Shown here: piece after piece, positions 19,054 through 27,640 of the stretch
Layout: each line of letters begins with the position of its first letter
Numbering within the stretch: the stretch's first letter is position 1
From: Laspinema sp963821735
GTDB lineage: Bacteria; Cyanobacteriota; Cyanobacteriia; Cyanobacteriales; Laspinemataceae
DNA length: 64,000 nt
Assembly: GCA_963821735.1 (NCBI GenBank)
Contig: CAWGFK010000055.1
Span: forward strand, 682,001-746,000
Direction of reading: 5' to 3'
The notes under the pieces: model-generated
Told to the model about the DNA's origin: nothing
The model's database searches: none
Seen by the model: the letters and a program-made list of their open reading frames with translations, nothing else
Translations under genes and position numbers: made by a program

Positions 19054-19088
19054 AAAAAAAAACCTCTCAGTGGGAACCGAGAGGTTTT
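19054..19088 (-). terminator. Rho-independent terminator for the NACHT gene
   Basis: On the minus strand AAAACCTCTC pairs with GAGAGGTTTT around a 10-base loop and is followed by a run of nine T. It lies downstream of the minus-strand NACHT gene, as expected for its terminator, and upstream of the fasciclin start. Confidence 0.8.
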
Positions 19089-19248
19089 TAGGAGTGCAGG
19101 AGCTACCGGAAAACAGCGAGGGTTCTTCAATAGCTAAGAAATACTCTAACGACGGGTTATGGAGTGGAGATGACAGCGGGATGGCATTTGCATGACAGGA
19201 GAGGAAACCCCAGAGGAGGGCAGTTGTAGGCAGCGGCAGCAACGGGTT

Positions 19249-21289
19249 TTAACTCTCCCCGAGGCGATCGCGCAATAACTCATGAAGGAATCGATACTGC
19301 TGCCACCCCACGCGCTGTAAAAACAACCGTTGGCTGGCATATTCCAAAAACCGGCTATAATTCCAGGGAATCTCCCCTCTGCGCCACAAGATCACCCGCA
19401 GAAGCAAATGCTTCATCCAGGGAATGGCGGTAATTAGTCCACAAATCAAGCCGAAAATAGGGGCGGTTGCTCCCATGAAAAACAGCACCGAAAGCAAATA
19501 CATCACCCAACCTCCCGTGGGGGTGACAGCGGATAAAATTGCCCCAATGAACTGGAAACTCAGGAAACCGAGGAGGCAACAAGTTACTGAGACGATCGCC
19601 GACTGCCAGAGGATGCGGGGGGAGGTGGTACTCAGTTCAATATCCGGCGCTTTTAAGACAATAATTCCCCCACAGCTTAAGGCAATAATACCAAAAAATA
19701 TCCCATAAATTCCCCCCACTTCCCATCCATAAATTAAGGCAAATAACCCCGCATATACCAGAATAAACAGCAACACCAAGGCGAGGGGATACGTTAACTG
19801 TTCTCGGGTGGGTTGCAACCGTAACGCGGGAAGAGAATCCGGGGACAATATCCGTTGATTACTCTCACTCATCACCCCAGCTAACCCGCGTAACCACTGT
19901 TTGGTTTGTTCTGCTGGGGGTTCGGTTTTGCGGGAATAAATGGGTTTCTCCATGTCCCGCGACAGTTGCCGTCGAATATAGGCATTAAACACATAGCGCT
20001 GACGTTCTTCTCTCGTCTTCAATCGTTTCCAGGAATGAATTAAAATTTCCTCATAAGCAACGGTCATCAGATTTAAGAATAAAGGCGTTTTGGCTAATCG
20101 CAATAAGGTGGGGTCAGTTTGGAGATTTTCCCAGAGTTCCCGACTGCGAGAGGCAAGCAGATAGCGCTCAATTTGCTCCATCGTCAAGGGTTGCACTCCG
20201 ACTGCCGCATACAAACGCAGACGAGTTTTGCGCTGTTGGTAAGTATCCAGGCGGGTACAGAGGACCAAGGGTAGCACTTGTCCATTTTGGCGTTTAGATT
20301 GGGCAATTTCGGTTAAACAATGTTCTTGTTGCGCGCTATCCAGTTCGTCAAGTCCATCCAGGAGAGGTAACAAGCGATCGTCTGCCAACAATTCTCGGAC
20401 GAGCTTGCGGTGAATGTTATACTTATGAGAGATTTCTTCCTCAATCCAAGTGAGGAAGGGGAGTTGACTCGGCCAATGTGCTAAATCGAGGACAACCGGC
20501 ACAGGTTCTAGCTCATTGTGTCGGGCGCGATCGCATAACTCTTGGGCTAATTCTAACAAGGTGCTGGTTTTACCCGAACCCGGCGCACCAAGAATTAAAA
20601 CAATTCCGGCGATCGCCCCCATTTCCAAAACCCCCGTTTCTGGGTCCGCACGCACTCCCAAGGCATTCAGCGCCTCTACCCCCGCTTGCTGGGGTGCTGC
20701 CCCCTGTAACCCCTCCAGAATCCCTTGTTCCGGTGCCAGTTTCCGTCTGGGGATGCTTGCCAATTTTCACCTCCACATCCCACAACCGGGGGAGTTCCTC
20801 CGTGAGGGGTTCGCGCACCAAATAGCGCTGTACCGCATAATGTAACGACTGCTGCTGTCGGGCGATCGCTTCACTTTCCACCGCTGCGAGTAACCCGGAA
20901 CGCAGGGCGATCGCCGAGGATTGCCAGCGCTGCCACCGTTGCCATAAAATCAACACCGTCGGCAATACTGTTCCTAATGCAAACAACAACACCGATGCAG
21001 CGCTTAAATTTGCCGGAAAAGCGGGATTAAGGGACTCACTGACCAGGAGAAAGTACACCGACGCCGCCGCAATCAGAGGCAAAACCCCAAACAGCCAAAA
21101 ACCCTGTTCCACCCTACCCCCGGGTAACCAAGAAGTTAAGGCACATAACAGTCCACATCCGAGGGTTAAAACCCCCAGCAAAATGCCGACACTGAGTGGG
21201 GACGCCGCCGTGATAGCGATCGCCATACAGAAGAACCCATTCACCAATACAGTCAAAATCAAAATGAACGCCGGACTAATTTTTGGCAT
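19249..21289 (-). CDS. NACHT-domain STAND ATPase with membrane segments, frameshifted
   Basis: Two frames join into one protein of about 680 residues. The N-terminal frame (from ATG 21289, MPKISPAFILIL, preceded by GAGAGG) has four hydrophobic helices, then a cytoplasmic stretch ending LWDVEVK. The second frame continues ASIPRRKLAPEQG, then the NACHT ATPase: Walker A GAPGSGKT, Walker B LLPLLDGLDEL, and a NACHT-type sensor arginine region. Its C-terminal third has further membrane helices and ends HELLRDRLGES, a typical motif of cyanobacterial NACHT proteins. Removing one A from the AAAA run at about 20763-20766 restores the reading frame. STAND ATPases act as signal switches, often in defence or death; no separate effector domain is visible here. 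It is divergent from the AIM24 genes. Confidence 0.78.
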
Positions 21290-21495
21290 GGTATGATGCC
21301 TCTCTTGCAGGTTATAGATTCTCAATTTACCCTCTTCTCGTCAAATAGTCCCCCCAAGGAAGGCGATCGTCCCCCTTAACCTTTCATCATCTCCCCTTCT
21401 GGATATCTTGCTTTTTGTTAAGGAATCGAGACTTCCCCCTAAATCTTGCCAAACTGGTAAATAATCATCACCCTGAGAAACAAGCGAGTTCTACC

Positions 21496-22158
21496 GTGGA
21501 ATATGAGATTCGTTATAAACCCTCCTTTGCCACCCTGTTTGTCACCCTCAGTCCCGGGGAATCCATCACCTCCGAACCCGGTGCTGCCATCTCGATGGAT
21601 AGTCGGATTGCCATGAAAACCCAATTTTCTGGGGGGTTCTTCTCCGGTTTATTAAAAAAATGGTTTGGGGGAGAGAGTCTACTGGTTAATGTCTTTCGCA
21701 ATCCCACCACTCACCCTCTAGAATTGGTCCTCAGTCAAGCCACGATTGGAGATATCGCTTGCATTGAACTCACCCAGTCTAGTATCTGTTTGCAACCCGG
21801 GGCTTATGTTGCTCATACCCCCGGGATAAAAATCACCCTCGGTTGGGCGGGGTTTGCCAGTTGGTTCGCCCGGGAGGGACTATTTAAGCTCAAATTAACC
21901 GGCACCGGGCGCGTATTTTTCGGGGCTTATGGCGGATTGACTCCCAAACGAATTAACGGCGAGTTTATCGTAGACAATGGTCATTTAGTTGCCTACGAAC
22001 CGACGATTAAAATGGGAATTTCCATGTCCGGAGGCTTGTTTAGTTCCATCTCATCCGGGGAAGGATTTGTCAACCGATTAAAAGGGCAGGGAATGATTTA
22101 TTTACAATCCCGAAGCGTGGAAGGCTTAGTCAATTTTTTAAACCCAAAATTTCGGTAA
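21496..22158 (+). CDS. AIM24/TIGR00266 family protein (first of three)
   Basis: About 220 residues of the AIM24 beta-rich fold: VEYEIRYKPSFATLFVTLSPGESI, the SEPGAAISMD motif, FGGESLLVNVF, and the repeated hairpin pattern that ends INGEFIVDNGHLVAYEP. The start is uncertain: GTG at 21496 places the conserved YEI at the N-terminus, while an in-frame TTG at 21415 would add 27 unconserved residues. The bacterial family has no proven function, though mitochondrial AIM24 affects inner-membrane organisation. It is the first of three same-strand paralogs in 2.2 kb, an apparent operon. Confidence 0.8.
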   Translation: MEYEIRYKPSFATLFVTLSPGESITSEPGAAISMDSRIAMKTQFSGGFFSGLLKKWFGGESLLVNVFRNPTTHPLELVLSQATIGDIACIELTQSSICLQPGAYVAHTPGIKITLGWAGFASWFAREGLFKLKLTGTGRVFFGAYGGLTPKRINGEFIVDNGHLVAYEPTIKMGISMSGGLFSSISSGEGFVNRLKGQGMIYLQSRSVEGLVNFLNPKFR

Positions 22159-22183
22159 GTTTAGCGGGAAAGCCTCAGCAACT

Positions 22184-22871
22184 ATGAAAGTCAATATTTT
22201 ACATCAACCCGACTGTGCGATCGCCCATCTCATCCTCAAACCCGGTGAAGATATCTTAGCCGAAGCCGGTTCTATGATTGCCATGAATGGGGATATGCAA
22301 GTCAGCACCACCCTGCGCCGAGGCAAAGGTGGCGGCATCTTCGGCGGAATCAAACGCTCCCTCGCCGGTGAATCGTTATTTTTAAGCGTCTTTCGTGCCT
22401 CCCTCCACCGGCGGCGAAATCTTTTTATCACCGAAAATGTTAGGAGATATTGTCCACTATCAACTCCGAGAAACCGGCTTAATTGTTCAAGCCACTTCTT
22501 ACCTCGCCTGTAGCGCTCAAGTCATCCTAGATATCGGCGTTCAAGGCTTTAAATCCTTCTTTTCTGGAGAAAGTTTTTTTTGGCTAGATATCAGTGGTCG
22601 CGGTGACCTGCTTTTAAGTTCCTTTGGGGCGATTTATGAAATTTTTGTTGAAGGCGAATATATCGTAGATACCGGCCATATTGTCGCCTTTGAAAAGAGT
22701 TTAACCTTTGAAATTACTAAACCCCCGGGAAGTAGCTGGATGAGTGCATGGCTGAGTGGAGAAGGGTTTGTATGCCGGTTTAAAGGCAGAGGTCGCCTCT
22801 TTTGTCAAACCCATAATCCCCAGGCTTTCGGCCAACTCATTGGGTCTCAGTTATCCCCGCGAACTCAATAG
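22184..22871 (+). CDS. AIM24/TIGR00266 family protein (second), frameshifted
   Basis: The N-terminal frame (ATG 22184, MKVNILHQPDCAIAHLILKP) carries AEAGSMIAMNGDMQV and AGESLFLSVFRAS; the C-terminal frame carries GGEIFLSPKMLGDIVHYQL through EGEYIVDTGHIVAFE to 22871. Together they make a standard AIM24 domain of about 228 residues. Removing one C from the CCC near 22401-22403 joins them as FRASSTGGEIF, which is the expected sequence. The gene lies 25 bases after the first paralog. Most likely it is intact in the organism. Confidence 0.78.
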
Positions 22872-22906
22872 CCAGAAATTGTAAAATTGTCCTCAAGGAG
22901 ATAAAA

Positions 22907-23647
22907 ATGAGCCATTCTATTGCTTATGAAATTGAACATTCACCGTCCTATGCCTCCTTGCGAATTGACTTGCATCCGGACCAAACCGTATTCGTTGAAG
23001 CTGGAGCAATGGCGGCAATGGATGCCTGTATTAAAATGAAATCTAAAATGAAAGGGGGATTGCTCAAAGGCTTAGGACGAATGGTGAGTGGCGAATCTTT
23101 ATTTATTAGCGAATTTACTGCCGAAAGAAAAGCCGGTCAACTATTTGTTTCTCCAGCAGTTCCTGGAGATATTCAACATTATGTTTTGCACGGCAATAGT
23201 TTATTGATTCAATCCTCGGGATTTTTAGCCTCTAGTCCTACGGTTGTAATTGACACCAAATTTCAAGGATTTAAAGGCTTTTTTAGTGGGGAATCGTTAT
23301 TTTTAGTCCGGGCAACTGGGGAGGGGGATTTGTGGTTCAACTCTTATGGTGCTATTGTAGAAATTCCTATTGCCGGGGACTATATTGTTGACACCAGTTA
23401 TATTGTTGCCTTTGAAGATACTTTGGACTATCGGGTTGAAGTTTTAGGCGGATTATCCTTCCGGGGATTAAAAACGGGTATTCTGGGAGGAGAAGGGTTA
23501 GTCTGTCGCTTTCAAGGCACCGGGCGTTTGTGGGTCCAGTCCCGCAGTTTATTCCCCTTCCTAAATTTTTTAAATCCGTTTCGCCCGGTGCAAAGTAGTA
23601 GCAGCAGCAGTGGCAGTAGTGCCAGTGACAGCAGTGATGACGATTAG
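22907..23647 (+). CDS. AIM24/TIGR00266 family protein (third), Ser/Asp-rich tail
   Basis: A 246-residue intact AIM24 protein: VEAGAMAAMDACIKM, VSGESLFISEF, PGDIQHYVL, FSGESLFLVRATGEGDLW and GDYIVDTSYIVAFED. A strong ribosome binding site (AAGGAGAT) precedes the ATG. The tail of about 20 residues is almost entirely Ser, Gly and Asp, which the other two paralogs lack, so it may be a linker or phosphorylated tail. A G10 run follows the stop at about 23659. Confidence 0.88.
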   Translation: MSHSIAYEIEHSPSYASLRIDLHPDQTVFVEAGAMAAMDACIKMKSKMKGGLLKGLGRMVSGESLFISEFTAERKAGQLFVSPAVPGDIQHYVLHGNSLLIQSSGFLASSPTVVIDTKFQGFKGFFSGESLFLVRATGEGDLWFNSYGAIVEIPIAGDYIVDTSYIVAFEDTLDYRVEVLGGLSFRGLKTGILGGEGLVCRFQGTGRLWVQSRSLFPFLNFLNPFRPVQSSSSSSGSSASDSSDDD

Positions 23648-23781
23648 CCTTTTCACCCGGGGGGGGGGAAATCAAGGGTCCTGGATGGGCTATTTCGAGA
23701 CGCCTCGTTCCTCTCCCCCGGCCCTCAAACCCACGGAAAATCAAGGTATTCGGGAATTATCAAATTTTTTTAAAAAAGGAC

Positions 23782-23809
23782 TAGACAAATCTAAAAATTG
23801 TGCTACAGT
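23782..23809 (+). promoter_or_regulatory. Sigma70-type promoter of the tRNA gene
   Basis: TAGACA (23782-23787) and TACAGT (23804-23809) are separated by 16 bases; initiation would fall about 15 bases before the tRNA at 23832. The upstream DNA is a T/A-rich UP-like tract. Confidence 0.5.
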
Positions 23810-23831
23810 AATAAAGGTGAAAAAACACCAA

Positions 23832-23905
23832 GGCTCAGTAGCTCAGTAGGTTAGAGCAGGGGACTCATAAGCCCAAGGTCGCAGGTTCAAATCCCGCCTG
23901 AGCCA
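23832..23905 (+). tRNA. tRNA-Met/Ile-type (anticodon CAU) with mismatched stems
   Basis: A 74-base cloverleaf: acceptor GGCTCAG/CTGAGCC (perfect), D stem GCTC/GAGC, anticodon loop CTCATAA (anticodon CAU), 5-base variable loop and T loop TTCAAAT. The anticodon stem GGGGA/GCCCA has mismatches at both ends (only three pairs), and the T stem GCAGG/CCCGC has an A-C mismatch. No CCA is encoded. CAU could be elongator Met or lysidine-modified Ile; the acceptor fits Met. A tyrosine recombinase gene lies 140 bases downstream, so the tRNA is a likely attachment site. Confidence 0.85.
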
Positions 23906-24045
23906 TTCACTATATAAGCGTTTCAGCCTCCATCCCATAAGGGTGGGGGCTATTTATCGTCACTCGACAGAATCGGGTTGTAGCGTTAACTTACTCTATG
24001 TAACGGGTAAATTTAGGGAAAGATTAGGGAAGCCGAATCGGGGAT

Positions 24046-25161
24046 ATGAAAACAGATTCAGACTGGCTCAAGGAAATAAACTCAGAACTAAAATCAGTTC
24101 GCGCTGGTGTAGTTGTTCGACAAAAGGGCGATCGCCTCTACCTACGAGGGACCTTCCCTCCCAAACCCAACAGCACCAAAAATCAACCTCATCAGCAAGA
24201 CCTAAAACTGGGCATCTATGCCAATCCAGCCGGTTTCCGTCGAGCCGCCGCTGAAGCCATGCGTGTTGGGGGTCTCTTAGCTTGCAAACAATTTACTTGG
24301 TCAGAATGGTTGGAGCCAGAACCGCAATCTGATTCCATCCCTATCTCAGATTGGTTGGACCGCTTCGAGCAAGACTATTTCAACAAACGCGCCAGGACCC
24401 CTAAGACAATAACCAGTTTCCAAGACTATCTCAAAGCCTGGGAACTGTTCAGTAATCAGCGATTGCCACTAACCAAAGATTCGATATTGGCTGCGGTTAT
24501 TAAGTCTGACCCAGATTCCCGACACCGGAAACGCGCCTGTATTGCGCTGGGGGCATTGGCTAAATTTGCTGGAATCGACATTGACCTAAAACCTTACCAA
24601 GGAAAATACTCACCCTACACGGCAATAAATTCTAAAAATTTACCCAATGATGAGTTGATTGTTGAGTGGCGCAACATGATTCCCAACCCTGCATGGCAAT
24701 GGGCTTATGGAATCATGGCAACTTACGGTATCCGCAACCATGAACTTTTCTATCTCGACACCAGTTTATTGCATGAACCCCCTGGGATTCTGATTGTCCT
24801 TCCTGGAGGTAAGACCAATAAACTCAGGAAAGTCTGGCCTTGTTTGGCTGAATGGTGGTCTGAGTGGAAACTTTGGGAAACTGACTTGCCCAACTGTAGC
24901 GGCAAAAGTAACACCGATTTAGGACAACGAGTGACCCGAGCCTTTGGACGATATAATATTCCATTCAGTCCATATTCTTTGAGACATAGTTGGGCTATCC
25001 GAACTGCTGTTTATGGATTGGATGCTGCGATCGCCGCTCGGATGATGGACCATAGTGTTGACGTGCATACGAAACTGTACCATCGCTGGATTGGGGACCA
25101 GCATTTTCAACAGGCTTGGGAAAATATGCACCAACGTAAACGAACGAAACGTGAATCATAG
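24046..25161 (+). CDS. Tyrosine recombinase / phage-type integrase
   Basis: A 371-residue site-specific recombinase. The C-terminal catalytic domain shows Arg I in YGIRNHEL (about 229), a Lys in PGGKTNKLRK, the H/K-x-x-R box as YSLRHSW (about 315), the second His in MMDHS and the nucleophilic Tyr in KLYHRW (about 345). The N-terminus (about 1-100) is probably the arm-binding region and 105-190 a core-binding SAM-like region. Such enzymes integrate elements into tRNA genes; this gene lies just after one. The ATG start follows GGGGAT. The element it mobilised is not evident beyond the restriction genes that follow. Confidence 0.88.
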   Translation: MKTDSDWLKEINSELKSVRAGVVVRQKGDRLYLRGTFPPKPNSTKNQPHQQDLKLGIYANPAGFRRAAAEAMRVGGLLACKQFTWSEWLEPEPQSDSIPISDWLDRFEQDYFNKRARTPKTITSFQDYLKAWELFSNQRLPLTKDSILAAVIKSDPDSRHRKRACIALGALAKFAGIDIDLKPYQGKYSPYTAINSKNLPNDELIVEWRNMIPNPAWQWAYGIMATYGIRNHELFYLDTSLLHEPPGILIVLPGGKTNKLRKVWPCLAEWWSEWKLWETDLPNCSGKSNTDLGQRVTRAFGRYNIPFSPYSLRHSWAIRTAVYGLDAAIAARMMDHSVDVHTKLYHRWIGDQHFQQAWENMHQRKRTKRES

Positions 25162-25378
25162 ACACGGCTTCCCAATAGACCGCGAGACAGTAGATTTCTA
25201 AAGGATTGTCCTAACAATTTCTTTAATTTCTGGAGTAATGGAAATTTGTTTAACTGTAACCAAATCATATACTTACGGTTCGCTCATTTTTAATTGAGGT
25301 TTTGAGATGGCCTACGAGGGAATGAGGGTTACAGACTTCCTGGGTTGCTCTTGACAAAAGTCATTTTATGTATAATTT
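25162..25378. other. Short gap before the restriction remnants
   Basis: AT-rich, no gene or repeat seen. It may contain the junction where most of hsdS was lost. Confidence 0.4.
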
Positions 25379-25600
25379 ATGCCCCAGTTACTGATTTGTT
25401 CTGAGCATTTAAGCCAAAACACTATATATAGTTTTTTAGAATTCTCCGAACCCCTAAAAAAAATGAGCGAACGGCAAGTTTTAAACCAGAAATACTTAAA
25501 GAAACTAAAAAAAATGAAGATAGGACTAATGCAAGACCTCCTAACCGGAAAAGTCCGCGTTACCCCATTACTGAAAAACAGTGGAGGTACAGACCCGTGA
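25379..25600 (+). pseudogene. Type I restriction specificity subunit (HsdS), C-terminal remnant
   Basis: Only 73 codons remain. Their end, YLKKLKKMKIGLMQDLLTGKVRV, is the typical C-terminal helix and tail of HsdS proteins. HsdS proteins are usually 350-450 residues, so both target-recognition domains are missing. Its stop overlaps the GTG start of the next gene (GTGA), so the old operon junction is kept. Confidence 0.7.
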
Positions 25601-27255
25601 CTCCCCAACTACCCGCCCAGGAAAGCCTCACCGTCGAATTTAAAAGCGACAGAAACAAACTGTCAGATCGGGATTTAATCGAAGCCATTACCTGCCTTGC
25701 CAACACCGAAGGCGGCGAACTCTGGCTAGGCGTAGAAGACGACGGAACGCCCACGGGACTACACTCCAGCCGTTCACAACTTACCTATTTAGTGGGTCTT
25801 GTGGCAGCGCGAACCGCCCCCTCTCTCTCTGTCCAAGTCGAAGCCATTACCCTAGAGGGCATAACCGTCGCCCGCATCCAAATCCCCCAAGCCAGAGGAG
25901 AAATTGCCACCAGTAACGGCGTGTATTTACGTCGTCGCCTCAAACCTGACGGAACCCCCGAATGTGTTCCTATCTTGCCCCACGATCGCATTAGTCGCGC
26001 CAGTCGCTTCGGTCTGACCGATGTATCCGCCCAACCCGTTGCCGAGAGTACCCTACAAGACTTTGACCCCTTAGAACGAGATCGGTTGCGTCAGTGCATC
26101 CAAAGCTACGGAGGCGATCGCCCTTTACTCGAACTCGACGACGAGGCACTGGATGGAGCCTTGGGCTTCACCCGCCGCCAACCCGATGGGAGTCGCATCC
26201 CCACCCTCACCGGACTGCTCCTCATCGGTCGAGAAACCGCCCTTCGGGAGTTAGTTCCCACCCATGAATTCGCCTTTCAAGTCTTGGCACAGGAAGCCGT
26301 GCGATTTAACGAATTTCGACGCTTTCCTCTCCTCAAAGCCCTCGACTGGCTCGAAACCAACTTTCGCCCCTACAACCCCGAACAAGAAATTCAAATCGGG
26401 CTGTTTCGCGTCCCTATTCCTAAAGTGGATATGAGCGCATTTCGGGAAGCGATCGCCAACGCCCTCATCCATCGCGACTATCACCAACTCGGGGCCGTCC
26501 ATGTCCGCCTCGAAGACGAAGCCCTGAGCGTTAGTAACCCAGGCGGTTTGGTCGAAGGAGTCACTCTCGCCAATTTGCTGACAACCGAACCGCGCCCCCG
26601 TAATCTCTGCCTAGCGGATGCCATGAAACGGATCGGCATCGTAGAGCGATCGGGACGCGGCATCGATAGCATCTATCGGGGACTGCTACGGTTTGGACGA
26701 CCCGCCCCCGATTACAGCGATACCAGTAACACCAGCGTTGTCCTCCACCTCGCCACCGCCGACGCCGACTTGAAATTTCTCCGCCTTGTTGTTGAAGAAG
26801 AAAACCGCCAAGGCAAATCTCTCCCCATTGATAGCCTCATTATCCTGGCAACCCTTCGAGATGCCAAGCGCCTCAGCACCAATGAAGTCGCCACTATCAT
26901 CCAACGCACCCCGGCTCAAACTCGGAAAACTCTCGAAGTTCTCAACGAACTCGGTCTGATCCAAGCTCACGGAGCAAATCGCAGCCGTAACTACATCCTT
27001 GCCCCTAGCGTCTATCAAGCGATCGGTCAGAAAGCTGAATATACCCGTCAAGTGGGTTTCTCAACCCTTCAAAATGAGCAATTCGTTCTGAACTTTGCGG
27101 CACAACACGGTCAAATCAAGCGATCAAATGTCATGGAGCTTTGCCGACTGACTAAAGATCAAGCGTCCCGATTGCTGCAAAAATTGCGCGATCAAGGCCA
27201 ATTAGTTCAACATGGCAAGTTACGAGCAACTTTTTACACTCTCCCACCGGATTAA
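25597..27255 (+). CDS. AlbA_2 and HATPase_c_4 domain protein (RecG-like ATP-binding protein)
   Basis: A 552-residue protein, intact among wrecked neighbours. The N-terminal AlbA_2/Schlafen-like domain (about 1-125) opens ESLTVEFKSDR and has CLANTEGGELWLGVEDDG. The middle has the HATPase_c_4 block with NALIHRDYHQLGAV and LSVSNPGGL, followed by KRIGIVERSGRGI. The C-terminal part (about 400-552) has winged-helix-like segments. Proteins of this family often sit inside type I restriction operons and other defence loci; the biochemical role is unsettled. The GTG start overlaps the hsdS stop. It is followed by hsdR, so the gene order fits an hsdS-albA-hsdR locus. Confidence 0.82.
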   Translation: MTPQLPAQESLTVEFKSDRNKLSDRDLIEAITCLANTEGGELWLGVEDDGTPTGLHSSRSQLTYLVGLVAARTAPSLSVQVEAITLEGITVARIQIPQARGEIATSNGVYLRRRLKPDGTPECVPILPHDRISRASRFGLTDVSAQPVAESTLQDFDPLERDRLRQCIQSYGGDRPLLELDDEALDGALGFTRRQPDGSRIPTLTGLLLIGRETALRELVPTHEFAFQVLAQEAVRFNEFRRFPLLKALDWLETNFRPYNPEQEIQIGLFRVPIPKVDMSAFREAIANALIHRDYHQLGAVHVRLEDEALSVSNPGGLVEGVTLANLLTTEPRPRNLCLADAMKRIGIVERSGRGIDSIYRGLLRFGRPAPDYSDTSNTSVVLHLATADADLKFLRLVVEEENRQGKSLPIDSLIILATLRDAKRLSTNEVATIIQRTPAQTRKTLEVLNELGLIQAHGANRSRNYILAPSVYQAIGQKAEYTRQVGFSTLQNEQFVLNFAAQHGQIKRSNVMELCRLTKDQASRLLQKLRDQGQLVQHGKLRATFYTLPPD

Positions 27256-27256
27256 A

Positions 27257-27315
27257 GTTATAAGCGGTTATGAGCGGTTATGAGCGGTTATGAGCGGTTA
27301 TGAGCAGTTATGAGG
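27257..27315. repeat. Six tandem 10-bp repeats
   Basis: GTTATGAGCG recurs six times (the first and last copies vary) just after the AlbA-type gene and 10 bases before the hsdR stub. Ten-base spacing means the copies face the same side of the helix, which would suit cooperative protein binding. Confidence 0.85.
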
Positions 27316-27325
27316 CCATCTAAAA

Positions 27326-27640
27326 ATGAAACCTGACAAAACTCCCAAAGCTCTTAAAATTGACGAACGCAACCATGTTGAGAAACCTTTGCTCGACCAA
27401 CTTGCCGGGTTGGGGTGGGAAATATTAGACCTAGAGAGAGGACAGAAATCCTCCGACAGCTACCGGGAAAACTTCCGCCAAGTCGTTCTGATTCCGGTAT
27501 TGCGATCGCAACTCCAAACCATCAACCCCTGGCTGGAAGACGACCAAGCTGAAGACGTTATCAAACAACTCACCGCCAGCTTTCCCGGGAGCATCTCAAG
27601 AAGGCAAAGAGACCCCACCCTAACCCTCTTACAAGGGTAG
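27326..27640 (+). pseudogene. Type I restriction endonuclease subunit (HsdR), N-terminal stub
   Basis: The first about 87 codons match the N-terminus of HsdR (HVEKPLLDQLAGLGWEILDL, ENFRQVVLIPVLR, NPWLEDDQAEDVIKQLT). HsdR is normally about 1000 residues. The frame runs into the left end of an IS element at 27587 and stops at 27640. No continuation of hsdR is seen to the right of the element, so the remainder was deleted rather than only separated. Confidence 0.75.
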
